Shown here piece after piece: positions 26,361 to 35,749 of a DNA stretch of 44,683 nt. Source of the DNA: Planctomycetota bacterium (GTDB lineage Bacteria > Planctomycetota > UBA1135 > UBA2386). The stretch covers positions 1 through 44,683 of the forward strand of contig JAEUHU010000422.1 in the NCBI GenBank assembly GCA_016793305.1, written 5' to 3'. The notes beneath the pieces are model-generated. The model made no database searches. It was not told the DNA's origin and saw only the letters and a program-made list of their open reading frames with translations. Made by a program: the position numbers and the translations under genes. The stretch's first letter is position 1. Each line of letters starts with the position of its first letter.

Positions 26361-27463
26361 CCGTAGTAGCCCGGGTCGTCGACCGGCGGGCACAGGTCCG
26401 GCGGCAGCAGCAGCGTGCGCGCCGCCCAGATCTCGGTGAACACGCGATACTTCAGCGCCGTCTGGTCGAGGTAGGCGACGCCGTCGCTGCCGCCGGTGCC
26501 GACGCGCCGGCCGATCACGCGTTCGACCATGCGCGCGTGGCGCTGCCGGAACGCGAGCATCGCCTGCTCGGTCTCGATCAGGCCGTCGATGATCTGGCCC
26601 GGCCAGCTGAGCAGCGGCAGCGTGCGGTTGCTGTCGACGAACAGGATCGCGGCGCGCAGTCGCCGCACGAACGCGCGGCGCTCGGCCGGCACGTCCTCGG
26701 CTTCGAGGTGGCGGCGGGCGCCCTGCAGCTGGCCGCGGTAGCGCGCGCGCAGCCGGTCGGTGTCGGCCGGCGTCAGGGCCTGCACCCGCACGGCGTGCTC
26801 GAGCGCGCGTTCGCACAGGCGCTCGTGGCCCTGCAGGTAGCGCTGCGTGAACGTGGCGACCACGGCCGCGTCGCCCGGGCTGTCCGGCGAGCTGCCGTGG
26901 ATCGGCGTGCGGTGCAGCCAGGCGTCGACCGCCGCCTTCAGGGTCGGCGCGTCGGCGAGGCGCTTCACGACGCGCGCGTGGGCCGGCGACGGCGAGCCAT
27001 CGTGGCTCTTCAGCGCGTCGAGGTAGCTGCCTTCGTTGCCGAACGGGATGCGGTCCTCGTCGGGCAGGCCCATCAGCACTTCGATCTCGCGCATCTGCGC
27101 CGACTGGAAGCCGCTCGCCGGGTTCAGCTTGTCGCGGAACAGCAGGTAGTCCTGCGTGCGCATCGTCTCCATCAGCCGGAAGTGCGTCGCGGCGAGCTCG
27201 AAGCACAGGGTGATGCGCTTCAGGCCGTTGACGGCACCGGCCAGCGCGTCCTCGGGCACGCGCGGCTTGGCGAACAGGTTGCGCGCGGACACCAGTTCGC
27301 GCAGCACCACCTTGAACCACAGCTCGTCGATCTGGTGGATGACGATGAAGCGCACTTCGTCGTCGGACAGGTCCGCTTCGCTGGCGTCGACGCCGGACTG
27401 CAGGTTCAGCAGGTCTTCGACCCGGATGTAGTCCCAGTAGTTGGCCGGCTTTCTGCGTTGCAT
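26345..27463 (-). CDS. kynA: Tryptophan 2,3-dioxygenase
   Basis: Heme enzyme that opens the indole ring of tryptophan to N-formylkynurenine, the first step of the kynurenine pathway. The 372-residue protein has FIVIHQIDELWFKVVLREL, LETMRTQDYLLFRDKL-type region (METMRTQDYLLFRDKLNPAS), GFQSAQMREIEVLMG, and the C-terminal heme region FRQRHARMVERVIGRR followed by GTGGSDGVAYLDQT. Length is between the short (~280) bacterial and longer (~400) forms. No other kynurenine gene is nearby. Start ATG 27463; there is no Shine-Dalgarno site, but a TAGCTT box ends 6 nt before the ATG. Confidence 0.95.
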   Translation of the reverse strand: MQRRKPANYWDYIRVEDLLNLQSGVDASEADLSDDEVRFIVIHQIDELWFKVVLRELVSARNLFAKPRVPEDALAGAVNGLKRITLCFELAATHFRLMETMRTQDYLLFRDKLNPASGFQSAQMREIEVLMGLPDEDRIPFGNEGSYLDALKSHDGSPSPAHARVVKRLADAPTLKAAVDAWLHRTPIHGSSPDSPGDAAVVATFTQRYLQGHERLCERALEHAVRVQALTPADTDRLRARYRGQLQGARRHLEAEDVPAERRAFVRRLRAAILFVDSNRTLPLLSWPGQIIDGLIETEQAMLAFRQRHARMVERVIGRRVGTGGSDGVAYLDQTALKYRVFTEIWAARTLLLPPDLCPPVDDPGYYGLSHA

Positions 27464-27469
27464 CCGGGC

Positions 27470-27475
27470 AAGCTA
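27470..27475 (-). promoter_or_regulatory. Candidate -10 box of a leaderless kynA message
   Basis: TAGCTT on the minus strand within GCTAGCTT, separated from the ATG by only 6 nt (GCCCGG). The same GCTAGCTT occurs at 1956-1963. Confidence 0.45.
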
Positions 27476-27542
27476 GCGAGCCTGGGGCGGCGGGGCGAGT
27501 TCGCTGTGGTGCGCAGCCCCAGCCGGCGCCGCGCGTTGGGCG

Positions 27543-29618
27543 TCAGTTGCCCGCCAGGTTGAAGTCGAGCGTCATCTCGTCCTGGCCGGCGACGATCGTC
27601 ACCTGCCGCTCGCTCTCCTTGACGTCCATCAGCACGCGGAACATGTCCTGCGAGCCCTGGCGCGAGGCGGTGACGCGGTAGGTGCCTGGCGGCACCCGCT
27701 TGGGCAGCTTGAAGCGGCCGTCGCCGTCGCTCAGCACGCTGACGCTGAACATCTGCCGCGCGGCCTCCTGCTGCTGGGCCGGGGTCGCGTTCGGATCCTG
27801 CGCCGCCTTGATGATCTCGGGGGTCATCGGCGTCGACAGCTGCACCTTGATCTGGCCCATCGGCTGGCCGCCGACCATCGTGGTGCCGGTGACCGTGGCC
27901 CCGAGCACCAGCTGGATGACGCCGGCGTCGACCGCTTGGCCTTCCTCGGTGATCTTCAGGTTGATCGCCTTGCCTTCGCAGAAGCGTGGATGGGCCACGC
28001 GCACCATGTAGTCGGCGAACGCGAGCTTGGTCAGCACGAAGCGCCCTTGGCTGTCGGTGCGGGTCGACTGGCTGGTGTGCCGATCGGGCATCGCCGAGAG
28101 GAACACTTCCCGCAGCGGCGAGTCGGCGCCGAGGCCGCCGTTCAGGTCGGTGGCGACCGTGGCGCCCACCACCGGAGCCCCCCGATCGTCGATCACGGAG
28201 CCGGTGATCGTGCCGCCGAGGCTCAGCTCCGTGACGACCTCGAGTGGTTCCCCGTCCTCCAGGACGGTGAAGTCCGGGCTCATCGTCTTGGCGTGCCGGT
28301 CGTCGGTGATCTGGAAGCGGTAGCTGCCGGCCGGCACCCCACGCACCACGGCCCATTGGCCACCGAACTCGGCGGAGTAGTCCCCGGGGGTGATGCGGCG
28401 GTCGGGGAAGTCGGGCACGTTCGCGATGCTGGTCGGAGCGTTCTTGAAGAAGCGCTTCAGGCTGACGGTGTAGGACTTGACGGGCGTCTTCGAGCCAGCG
28501 GCCAGCACCTGCAGCTTGATCGAGCCTCGGGCGCGCAGCACCAGCATTACGTCCGACTCCCCGGTCATCACGTTGCTGGTCTTCAGGTCGCAGTGTTGCG
28601 GCGAAGTCGTCGTCAGGTCGTAGGGGCCACGGCGCAGGGTCGGGAACTCGAACGTGCCGTCGTCGAGGCTGGTCACGCGTTCCTGCTGCGGTGTCTTGCT
28701 GCTGAGGCCGATGGCGCGGATCTGCGCGCCGGCGACCGGCTTGCCCTCGATGTCGACGACGATGCCGCGGATCGGCTCACCCTGCTCGATCTCGAGCGTG
28801 AACTCGTTGGTGCTGTCGGCCTTGAGGGGCCGGTTCGCGAGCTGGGTGACGGCGTAGCCCGGGGCTTCGGCGGTCAGCGTGATGTGCGCCTGGCGCGGCG
28901 CGTTGGTGAATCCGAACGTGCCGTTCGCGTCGGCCACGGTCGGGATGCCACGTTCGCGCCCGGGCGTCGTGTGCATCAGGTTGTTGTGGTTGTTGTTCTG
29001 CAGGAACACGAGCGCGCCCGGGACCGGCGCCTTGGTGGTCGCGTCGAGCACCCGGCCGATCACCAACGACCCGACTTCGAGCCGCAGGTCGCCGGTGTCG
29101 AACCAATCGCCCTCGCGCACCCGGAGGCCGCTGCGGTTGAAGTCCGGGAACTCCTCACTGGTGAGTCGCATGTCGACCGCCTTGCCGGGCGTGCGCAGGC
29201 CGATCGCGAAGGTGCCGTCCTCGCGGCTGACCGCGCTGCCAACCGGCGGTGCGGCCTGGCCGCTCTGGCTCTTCAGGAACATCTGCACCGGATTGGTGGC
29301 CGACTCCATCAGCCACAGCTGCACCCCGGCCGCGGGCGCGCCGTCGGGACGCAGCACGCGACCCTTGATGCCTTGTGCTGCGTCGGCGGATTCCGGATTG
29401 GTGTTGGCGGCCACACGCACGGGCTCTTGTTCCGGCGGGGCCTGTTCCACGCGCGGCGGCGGGTTCTGGGGCACGGGCGGCGGTGCCTGCGGCCGCTCGG
29501 GAGCGGTCGGGGTCGGCGGAGTGGCCGGAGGCGTGCTCTGCTGGAGCAGGAAGTAGGCGCCACCACCCAGGATGGCGACGACCAGCAGGGAGACGAACAG
29601 CTTGGCAGCGTTGGACAC
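27543..29618 (-). CDS. Membrane-anchored carboxypeptidase-regulatory-like repeat protein (1)
   Basis: 691 residues. An N-terminal anchor (LFVSLLVVAILGGGAYFLL) is followed by a Pro-rich spacer (about 30-60) and then a series of beta-sandwich repeats of carboxypeptidase-regulatory type. Repeat starts include IKGRVLRPDGAPAAGVQL, VIGRVLDATTKAPVPGALVF, IRGIVVDIEGKPVAGAQI and ITGSVIDDRGAPVVGATV, with the second-half pattern DxDGxFxFxxLxxGxY (DDGTFEFPTLRRGPYDLT, DGDGRFKLPKRVPPGTYRV). No enzyme domain is attached. Likely an envelope protein with carbohydrate- or protein-binding sandwiches. Start GTG 29618, 8 nt after the upstream paralogue, same operon. Confidence 0.85.
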   Translation of the reverse strand: MSNAAKLFVSLLVVAILGGGAYFLLQQSTPPATPPTPTAPERPQAPPPVPQNPPPRVEQAPPEQEPVRVAANTNPESADAAQGIKGRVLRPDGAPAAGVQLWLMESATNPVQMFLKSQSGQAAPPVGSAVSREDGTFAIGLRTPGKAVDMRLTSEEFPDFNRSGLRVREGDWFDTGDLRLEVGSLVIGRVLDATTKAPVPGALVFLQNNNHNNLMHTTPGRERGIPTVADANGTFGFTNAPRQAHITLTAEAPGYAVTQLANRPLKADSTNEFTLEIEQGEPIRGIVVDIEGKPVAGAQIRAIGLSSKTPQQERVTSLDDGTFEFPTLRRGPYDLTTTSPQHCDLKTSNVMTGESDVMLVLRARGSIKLQVLAAGSKTPVKSYTVSLKRFFKNAPTSIANVPDFPDRRITPGDYSAEFGGQWAVVRGVPAGSYRFQITDDRHAKTMSPDFTVLEDGEPLEVVTELSLGGTITGSVIDDRGAPVVGATVATDLNGGLGADSPLREVFLSAMPDRHTSQSTRTDSQGRFVLTKLAFADYMVRVAHPRFCEGKAINLKITEEGQAVDAGVIQLVLGATVTGTTMVGGQPMGQIKVQLSTPMTPEIIKAAQDPNATPAQQQEAARQMFSVSVLSDGDGRFKLPKRVPPGTYRVTASRQGSQDMFRVLMDVKESERQVTIVAGQDEMTLDFNLAGN

Positions 29619-29626
29619 GTCGAAGC

Positions 29627-31663
29627 TCAGCGATCGGAAGGGATGTCTAGGTCGCGCACCACTCGGAGCATGCCCGGTGGCACCGAGACATTGGTGGAGG
29701 AGCGTTGCAGCTGCAAGAGTTGCCGCGCGATCTGCGCCTCGGGCTCGGCGTTCGTTACGACGGCCGACCGGAGCACGTATTCCCCGGGCGGAACGCGCCT
29801 CGGCAGGCGATAGCTGCCGTCGGGGTCGGTCACGGTCTCGAGGCGCAACCCGCCATTGCGGCCGTCGTTCGCGGCGGTGGTGAGGATGACCTTCGCCTGG
29901 CCGGGGGGGCGGCCGTCGACGGTCACGCGGCCTTCGACCGAGGCCCCGCGTGGCAGCACCACGTCCGGGACCGTCGTCGTCTGGCCGGCCCTGGCGACGA
30001 GGTCGGGAACCACCAGCCCGCTGGCTTCGGGATGCTCCAGCACGAGCTGGTAGTCGCCCGCGGCGAGGTCGACCAGCGCGAAGGTCCCGTCGCGGTCGGT
30101 TCGCGCCTCGACAAGGGAGATGCGGTCGGGCAGGGAGCCACGCAGGAGTCGGCCGATCGGGCTGTCCGGCTTCGCACCGTTTCGCTGGGTGCGTATGGAC
30201 GCTCCCGCCAAGGGCCGACCATCGTCGCCGCGCACCACGCCGCGGAGCGAGGCTCCGGCGGCCAGCACCAAGTCGACGCTCTGCCAGCGGGGCCGCGGTG
30301 GCAGCGCCGGATCGAGGCGATTGTCGACGGGGTTCGAGAAGGTCTTGGCGAATCCCGCGGTCTCGACTTCGACGACCAGCATGCCGCGCGGCAGGCCAGG
30401 GATCTCGAACCGGTCGGCGCCGGGGCCGAGGCGTACGAACTGCTCTTGCAGCTCCGGCAGGGCTCCGAGGCTCGCTGGCGGCCCCTCGAACCAGCGGCGC
30501 ACCGCAACCCGGTAGGTGCGAACCGGCTGCCCGTCGGGAGTCGTCACCCCGAGCGAGAGGGCGGTGTGTGGCACCAGCACCAACCGCAGACCCGAAGAAC
30601 CAGGCGCGACCGGCAGCAGCTCGGCGGTTTCGTGCCCTTCGGCGCGCACCGTCAGCCGGTAGCTCTCGTTCGGGAGCAGGCCGTGCACGACGAAGTCGCC
30701 GTTCGCATCGCTGCGACCGACCAGGGGCGGCGCGCCGGGGCGTTGTTGCCAGGCCTCCACCCGGGCGTCGGGCACGGCCTGGCCACGGTCGTCGGCAACC
30801 GTGCCGCTCAGGCGCTGGCCGGGTGGCAGTGCGAAGTCCACGCGCACGTTCGCCACGGTCGCGAGGTCGAGGTCGTTGCGCGTCACTCGCGCGAAGCCCG
30901 GGGCGCTCGCCGAGATCCAGGCCGTGCCGCGATTGGGCGCGTGCAGGATCTCATAGTAGCCGCCGGCGTCGGTGGTGGCGCGCAGCGCCGAGCCCGAGTC
31001 AGGCAGCGCTTGCAGCACCGCGTCGGCGAACGACGTCCCGAACTCGATGCCGACCTGGGCCTGGGGCACCGGGATCGCGTCCTGGCCCTGCACGGTGACC
31101 CGGCCGCGGATCGTGGCACCACGCTGCAGCACGAAGGAACCGAGCTCGTGCCATTCGTCGGCGAGCAGGCGGTAGGGACCGCTGCGCAGCAGCGTGTGGC
31201 CAGGGGAGACGAAGCACAGCTCGTAGCTCCGATCCTGGACGATCGGCAGGCCGAGGGCGAACCGGCCGTCCGGGCTGGTCCGGGTCGTCGCCAGGGGCAT
31301 GAGGTCCACTTCGGGAGCGCGCGCAGATGCCAGCAGCGGTTCGTGCTCCGCGCCATCGAGCAGGTGCACCGCGACTCCGGCGAGCGGCGCGCCGTCGGTG
31401 TCGACCACGGTGCCCCGCAGCCCTTGCGCCGAGGTTGCGAGAGGCGGCGTTTCGGCGCGGCGTGGTTCGACCGCTGGCTCACGCGCGAACGGCGTGTCGG
31501 CGACGGCGGCGCTGGGCGGCGGGGTTGGTGGTTGTGTCGGGCCGTTGGCGTCCGCGGGCTGTGGATCTCCTGGCAGTGGCGATGCGGCGGGGGAGGGCCA
31601 CAACAGCCAACTGACGAGCGCCAGCACGAGACCGCCGACCAGCAGGAGAACTCGTTGCGTCAT
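29627..31663 (-). CDS. Membrane-anchored carboxypeptidase-regulatory-like repeat protein (2)
   Basis: 678 residues, paralogue of the next gene with the same plan: anchor (RVLLLVGGLVLALVSWLLW), Pro-rich spacer, then regulatory-like sandwiches such as LRGTVVDTDGAPLAGVAV, LSGTVADDRGQAVPDARV, LRGVVRGDDGRPLAGASI and VEGRVTVDGRPPGQAKVI. Both proteins also share the late segments YRVAVRRWFEGPPASL / YTVSLKRFFKNAPTSI and PRRVPPGEYVL / PKRVPPGTYRV, so they come from one tandem duplication. Start ATG 31663; an upstream open frame lacks an anchor. It is the first gene of the operon, with the motif GCTATCGTGC 53 nt upstream, and diverges from the secreted protein gene at 31858. Confidence 0.85.
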   Translation of the reverse strand: MTQRVLLLVGGLVLALVSWLLWPSPAASPLPGDPQPADANGPTQPPTPPPSAAVADTPFAREPAVEPRRAETPPLATSAQGLRGTVVDTDGAPLAGVAVHLLDGAEHEPLLASARAPEVDLMPLATTRTSPDGRFALGLPIVQDRSYELCFVSPGHTLLRSGPYRLLADEWHELGSFVLQRGATIRGRVTVQGQDAIPVPQAQVGIEFGTSFADAVLQALPDSGSALRATTDAGGYYEILHAPNRGTAWISASAPGFARVTRNDLDLATVANVRVDFALPPGQRLSGTVADDRGQAVPDARVEAWQQRPGAPPLVGRSDANGDFVVHGLLPNESYRLTVRAEGHETAELLPVAPGSSGLRLVLVPHTALSLGVTTPDGQPVRTYRVAVRRWFEGPPASLGALPELQEQFVRLGPGADRFEIPGLPRGMLVVEVETAGFAKTFSNPVDNRLDPALPPRPRWQSVDLVLAAGASLRGVVRGDDGRPLAGASIRTQRNGAKPDSPIGRLLRGSLPDRISLVEARTDRDGTFALVDLAAGDYQLVLEHPEASGLVVPDLVARAGQTTTVPDVVLPRGASVEGRVTVDGRPPGQAKVILTTAANDGRNGGLRLETVTDPDGSYRLPRRVPPGEYVLRSAVVTNAEPEAQIARQLLQLQRSSTNVSVPPGMLRVVRDLDIPSDR

Positions 31664-31716
31664 CGTGGTCGTCGTTCCGTTCGTCGGTCTCGCGACCTGC
31701 CAGCCGTCGCGAGCGA

Positions 31717-31726
31717 GCACGATAGC
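31717..31726 (-). promoter_or_regulatory. Candidate -10 region for the repeat-protein operon (GCTANNGTGC motif)
   Basis: GCTATCGTGC on the minus strand, 53 nt from the start at 31663. The surrounding 14 bases match the tex promoter region exactly. A separate 7-bp hairpin, TGTGGAG with CTCCACA (31768-31785), lies further into the divergent gap. Confidence 0.55.
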
Positions 31727-31857
31727 GACCTCGTGCGTCGTCGAGAATGTCGTGCGACCGCATCGGCTGTGGAGCTCTCTCCACATTCGTCGAAAACTCG
31801 GTGCCACCGGAGAAAAGCTTGGCCGCCGGGTTCCACGGGCCGCGTAAGGGGCCGCCT

Positions 31858-33633
31858 ATGCGCACCTGTGCTTTGCTCGAGACCGCGGTTTGCGTCGCGC
31901 CGTCACTCTCCTTGACGAGTTTGCTGTTCTCGTCGCTGCTCGTGCAGACGGCTGTCGGGCAGTCGCCCGGTGGTCAGTTGTTCGGCAATGGCTGCGGCAC
32001 GCCAGCGCTCGAGCTCGAATTCGACCGGCCGATGCGTCCCGGCTATCCGTCGACGATGACGGTGCGCAACCTGCCGGTCGGGCAGCAGGGCATCTTGATG
32101 GTCGGCGCCTCGAAGGAGTGGCTCGGCTTCACGTCCCTGCCGATGTCGCTCGGCTCGTACGGCCTGCCCAACTGCGAGCTGCTGGTGTCGCTCGACTACC
32201 TGATGCAGTTCGCGACCGGCAACGGCACCTTCCAGGTGACGTTGCAGCCGCCGCTCGACACGGCACTCGCCGGCGTCGAGCTGCACCTGCAAGCGATCTC
32301 CGAGGATCCGCCGCTGGGCAAGATCCCGCTGAGCCGGGGGCTCACGACACGCATCGCACCGGTTCCGACGGTCACCAACCTGGTGACCCAGATCTCGCAG
32401 TTCGGCATCACCTACCAGTTCCAGCAGCCGGTGCAGGCGGGTCAGTTCGTCAATGGCGATTGGTTCGTCGTCGGTCCGGCGACCCTGGTCGACATCACGC
32501 CGCCGTGCACCACGCTGAATGGCCGCGTGCTCAACGGAGCGATGATCAATCCCGATCCGTCGACGCGACAGCACGGCTACGACACCCACATGTACGGCGG
32601 GGGCGCCCCGCAGCTCTACATCCCGAGCTTGAACGTCGCAGCCAACCTGTCGGCGAGCAATCCGCTGGTCCTGCAGCCGAATCAGGCGCTGATCAAGTCG
32701 ATCAGCCACACGGCGACCCAGTCGATCCTCGCCTTGTCGACGTGTTCGGTGCTGACCGTGGTCGCCGAAGTGCCGCCGCAGGGTTCGTTCCGGCCGCCCT
32801 ATGCGGGCGACGACCACATCCCGCGCTACGACCTCGGCATGCTCGATCTCGGTGCCCTGCAGAATGTCGCTCCGGCGGCCAACATGCCGGCGTTCGCCAC
32901 CGTGATGCCGACCTTCGAGCGTCCTTGGCTCGACCACTCGCCGGGTTGGGAGAGCCGCTACTTCCACCCGCGGCTCAACATGCCCGACTACGGGCGTGAC
33001 CTCGCTTCGGCGTTCAACGAGGCGGCGCTGATGTGCAACACCAATGCGCCGCTCGCCGACCGCCAGGCCTTGGCGATCCGTCTCGTGCAGATCGGCATCG
33101 ACTTCCACGGCAACAAGAGCAACGGCTGCTGGTGGGAAGGCTCCGGCGGCCATGGCTCGGGGCGCAAGTTCCCGATCCTGTTCGCGGGGGCCCTGCTGCA
33201 CGACACGGCGATGCTGAGCACGGGACAGGCCTATCCGTCGCAGCGCACGCTGAGCGGCAGCCACACGGCGCACTTCGGCGAAGACTGCCAGACGTTCGTC
33301 GTCGAGCAGACGTCGCCGACGCAGATCAACTGGGGCTATGGCGGCTACACCGCGACCGAGATCGGCCTGCCGGAGTACGGGTTCTCGCACGTCAGCTGGC
33401 CGGTCAACGACCGGGTCTCGTGGACGGCCGACAGCTACCGCCTCTGCTGCACGGCGAACGCCTGGATCGGCGGCGTGCTCTGCGCCCGCATGATGGGCCT
33501 GCAGGATGCCTGGGCGCACGACGCGTTGTTCGACTACATGGATCGTTTCGCCCTGACCGAGCCGGACGGCTGGACCCGTTCGTGGTCGGCGTGGGCCGGC
33601 CGCATGTGGGACCAGCATCGCAGTTCGTTCTGA
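31858..33633 (+). CDS. Secreted protein with shared Cys-containing beta domain and unknown C-terminal domain
   Basis: 591 residues. A long signal peptide ends at about VGQS (residue 36). Residues ~42-150 form a beta domain starting FGNGCGTP and including GLPNCELLVSLDYLM and AGVELHLQA; the same layout occurs at the C-terminus of the propeller protein at 41746. The rest (~200-591) is not recognised. It contains MPTFERPWLDHSPGWESRYF, VQIGIDFHGNKSNGCWWEG, GGHGSGRKFPILFAGALLHD and WSAWAGRMWDQH, with many conserved-looking His, Trp and Gly. These could form an alpha/alpha-toroid like that of polysaccharide lyases, but that is only an impression. Start ATG 31858 with AAGGGG upstream. Confidence 0.8.
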   Translation: MRTCALLETAVCVAPSLSLTSLLFSSLLVQTAVGQSPGGQLFGNGCGTPALELEFDRPMRPGYPSTMTVRNLPVGQQGILMVGASKEWLGFTSLPMSLGSYGLPNCELLVSLDYLMQFATGNGTFQVTLQPPLDTALAGVELHLQAISEDPPLGKIPLSRGLTTRIAPVPTVTNLVTQISQFGITYQFQQPVQAGQFVNGDWFVVGPATLVDITPPCTTLNGRVLNGAMINPDPSTRQHGYDTHMYGGGAPQLYIPSLNVAANLSASNPLVLQPNQALIKSISHTATQSILALSTCSVLTVVAEVPPQGSFRPPYAGDDHIPRYDLGMLDLGALQNVAPAANMPAFATVMPTFERPWLDHSPGWESRYFHPRLNMPDYGRDLASAFNEAALMCNTNAPLADRQALAIRLVQIGIDFHGNKSNGCWWEGSGGHGSGRKFPILFAGALLHDTAMLSTGQAYPSQRTLSGSHTAHFGEDCQTFVVEQTSPTQINWGYGGYTATEIGLPEYGFSHVSWPVNDRVSWTADSYRLCCTANAWIGGVLCARMMGLQDAWAHDALFDYMDRFALTEPDGWTRSWSAWAGRMWDQHRSSF

Positions 33634-33651
33634 CGCCCGCGGGTCGTCGGT

Positions 33652-33683
33652 GGAGCGAGGTGGGGCGGTCCACCGGGCGCTCC
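33652..33683 (+). terminator. Hairpin after the secreted protein gene
   Basis: GGAGCG (33652-33657) pairs with CGCTCC (33678-33683); inside, GGTGG (33659-33663) pairs with CCACC (33670-33674). It lies 19 nt past the stop and is followed by GTCGTG, without a T-run. Confidence 0.4.
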
Positions 33684-33758
33684 GTCGTGAATCTGCATCG
33701 GGGTAGGCAAGTCGTCGGCCATGCCGGGTGCCACCTGCTGGCGCCCGGCACTTCTCCA

Positions 33759-33768
33759 GCTAAGGTGC
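33759..33768 (+). promoter_or_regulatory. Candidate -10 region for the GT-C-like gene (GCTANNGTGC motif)
   Basis: GCTAAGGTGC, ending 46 nt before the TTG start at 33815. Confidence 0.5.
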
Positions 33769-33814
33769 CGCGGTTGCATCTCGCGACCGCGGAGAGCCTC
33801 AGCTGGAATCCCGC

Positions 33815-35668
33815 TTGCCAATCCAACGCCCTCGCTCGAGCCCGGTTCTCGAGGCGCTCGCCGTAGGTCTCGCCCTGCTGGCCGCCGGTGTTGGGCTCGG
33901 CACGTGGCTCGTGCTGGCGCCGGACGCGAGCGATCGGCTGCGCGACGACGCGTTCTACGAATTCGCCTGGGCTGCGAACGTGGCGGCGGGCCGCGGGGCG
34001 ATGGTCAGCGACGGCACGTCCACCAGTGGCGTGCAGCTGCTGTGGAGCGCCTTGCTGGTGCCGCTGGCGTGGTTCGCTGGGCCGGCATCGTTGCCGACCT
34101 TCGCCCCCTGGTTCGGTGTGCTGCTGCACGTGCTCACCGCGGCAGGGTGGTGGTGGACATCGCGCGATCGCGTGACCGGCCTGGTGCTCGCCCTGGGTTG
34201 GCTCGGCCATCCGTTGTTGCTGCGCGAATGCCAGAACGGGCAGGAGACCGCGCTGGCGGGCCTCTGCGCCGCTGCGTTGTGGTGGTGCCGTCGCAGCCGC
34301 GGGGGCCGCTGGCTGCTGCTCGGCACGCTGTCGGTGCTGGCGCGCGTCGACCTGCTGGCGCTGCTGCTCGCGCTCACCTGTTGGCGCTGGACGGTCGGCC
34401 GGCGCGACGGCGCCGCGGCTCCGGCGGTCGCCGCGGCCGCGCTGGTGCTCGCGAACGTCGGGCTCGGCGGCGGATGGCTGCCGGACTCGGCCGGGCCGAT
34501 GGCGTGGCTGTGGCACCACAACCGGGCCCTGGTCGATCCGAGCTTCGCGGCCTTCGTCGCCGACAGCTGGTGGTTCGCTCGCCCGGCTCTGTTCGGCGGC
34601 CCGTTCGCGCTGGCGGGGGCCTACGGCGTCGGGCTCGCGCTGTTCGCGCTGCTGCGCCCGCTCTGGCCGAGTCCGCTGCGTGTGCTGCCGGCGGCCTGCG
34701 TCGGGGTCGCCTGTGCGCTCGGTGCCCGCGACCTGGCTACACCGGGCTGGGCAGCGTTCCTGCTGGCGTTGCTGCCGAGCGCTGGTCGTCGGCGGGTGCC
34801 GCGGGCGTTGTTCGCGGTGCTGGTCGGCCTGCTCGCCATCGTCGTCGTGCACTGGGCGCTCCGTTGGTACCCACGCGACTACTACGTGGCGCCGCTCGTG
34901 GTGGTGGCGATGGTCGCCGTGCAGCGGCTGGGCCGGCTGCGCTGGCTGCTGGTGTTGTTGCCGTTGAGCCAGCTCCTCGACCGCACCCGCGTCGTGCCGG
35001 AGCCACTCGCCGGCCAGCTCGAACTCGAACTCGCCGGCCGTCACCTGCGAGCGGTGCTGCCGCCGGGCGAACGGGTCGGCTGCTTCAACTCGGGCCTCGT
35101 GACGTTCCACGCCTCGGTGCTCGCCGGAGGCGAACGGATCGGCGTCGTCAACCTCGACGGCGTCGTCGACGCACGCGCCTTCGCGGCGCTGCAGCAGGGG
35201 CGGCTCGAGGCGTGGCTCGACGAGCAGGAGGTGCGCTTCGTGGTCGACAACCCGGTCCAGTTCGCGCGCGATCCGCGGCTGCCGCACGCGTGTGGCCACG
35301 CGTTCGCGCCGGACTTCAAGGCCGAACGCGACCTCGTCGAGATCGCGCGTTTCGACGTGCCCGGCGTCGACACCGGCCGGCCCGGTGGCGACAGCGTGCG
35401 GCTCTACTGGCGTCGTGGGCGCGGGCAGCCGCCACCGCGGATGCCGAGCCTCGATCTCGGGCCGTGGCGCGCGGCGCAGCGGGTGGTCGCCTGGGCGGCC
35501 GAGCCGGGCCAAGTGCTCGAGTGCGAAGCCGCCGACGGCCGTCGCATCGTGCTGGCGAGCGCCGACGTCGCCACCACGGTCGTGCTGCCGGTCGCCGTCG
35601 ACGGTGCGCCCTGCCAGCTGTTCGTGCGGGGCCTCGACACGCCGCTGCTACGGCTGCCACCGCCCTGA
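33815..35668 (+). CDS. Polytopic membrane protein, GT-C glycosyltransferase-like
   Basis: 617 residues with about 9-11 membrane spans in the first ~390. Between spans 1 and 2 is LRDDAFYEFAWAANVAAGRG, with a paired Asp (DD) where GT-C enzymes such as ArnT/PMT carry their catalytic acid, followed by TSGVQLLWSALLVPLAW. The C-terminal ~220 residues are soluble, with two beta-rich parts. The layout suits a polyprenyl-phosphate-sugar-dependent glycosyltransferase working on the outer face of the inner membrane; donor and acceptor are unknown. The start is TTG 33815 (no closer ATG in frame before the first span). There is no obvious operon partner. Confidence 0.75.
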   Translation: MPIQRPRSSPVLEALAVGLALLAAGVGLGTWLVLAPDASDRLRDDAFYEFAWAANVAAGRGAMVSDGTSTSGVQLLWSALLVPLAWFAGPASLPTFAPWFGVLLHVLTAAGWWWTSRDRVTGLVLALGWLGHPLLLRECQNGQETALAGLCAAALWWCRRSRGGRWLLLGTLSVLARVDLLALLLALTCWRWTVGRRDGAAAPAVAAAALVLANVGLGGGWLPDSAGPMAWLWHHNRALVDPSFAAFVADSWWFARPALFGGPFALAGAYGVGLALFALLRPLWPSPLRVLPAACVGVACALGARDLATPGWAAFLLALLPSAGRRRVPRALFAVLVGLLAIVVVHWALRWYPRDYYVAPLVVVAMVAVQRLGRLRWLLVLLPLSQLLDRTRVVPEPLAGQLELELAGRHLRAVLPPGERVGCFNSGLVTFHASVLAGGERIGVVNLDGVVDARAFAALQQGRLEAWLDEQEVRFVVDNPVQFARDPRLPHACGHAFAPDFKAERDLVEIARFDVPGVDTGRPGGDSVRLYWRRGRGQPPPRMPSLDLGPWRAAQRVVAWAAEPGQVLECEAADGRRIVLASADVATTVVLPVAVDGAPCQLFVRGLDTPLLRLPPP

Positions 35669-35749
35669 CCGGACGCGGCTCCAGCCCGGGTCGCCGGGTG
35701 CTCGCTTGGCGCCGCGGCCCGTCGGCGCTCCAATCGCCGGACCACTCCG

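Noticed and set aside
33747..33760. GG-N10-GC spacing resembling a sigma54 promoter in front of the GT-C-like gene
   Set aside because: GG-N10-GC is frequent by chance at this GC content, and the TTGC part is not conserved (CAGC); the overlapping GCTAAGGTGC is a better promoter candidate.
35686..35698. Third copy of the stop-codon palindrome
   Set aside because: Only a 13-base inverted core matches; in DNA this rich in GC that may be chance, so it was not annotated as a copy.
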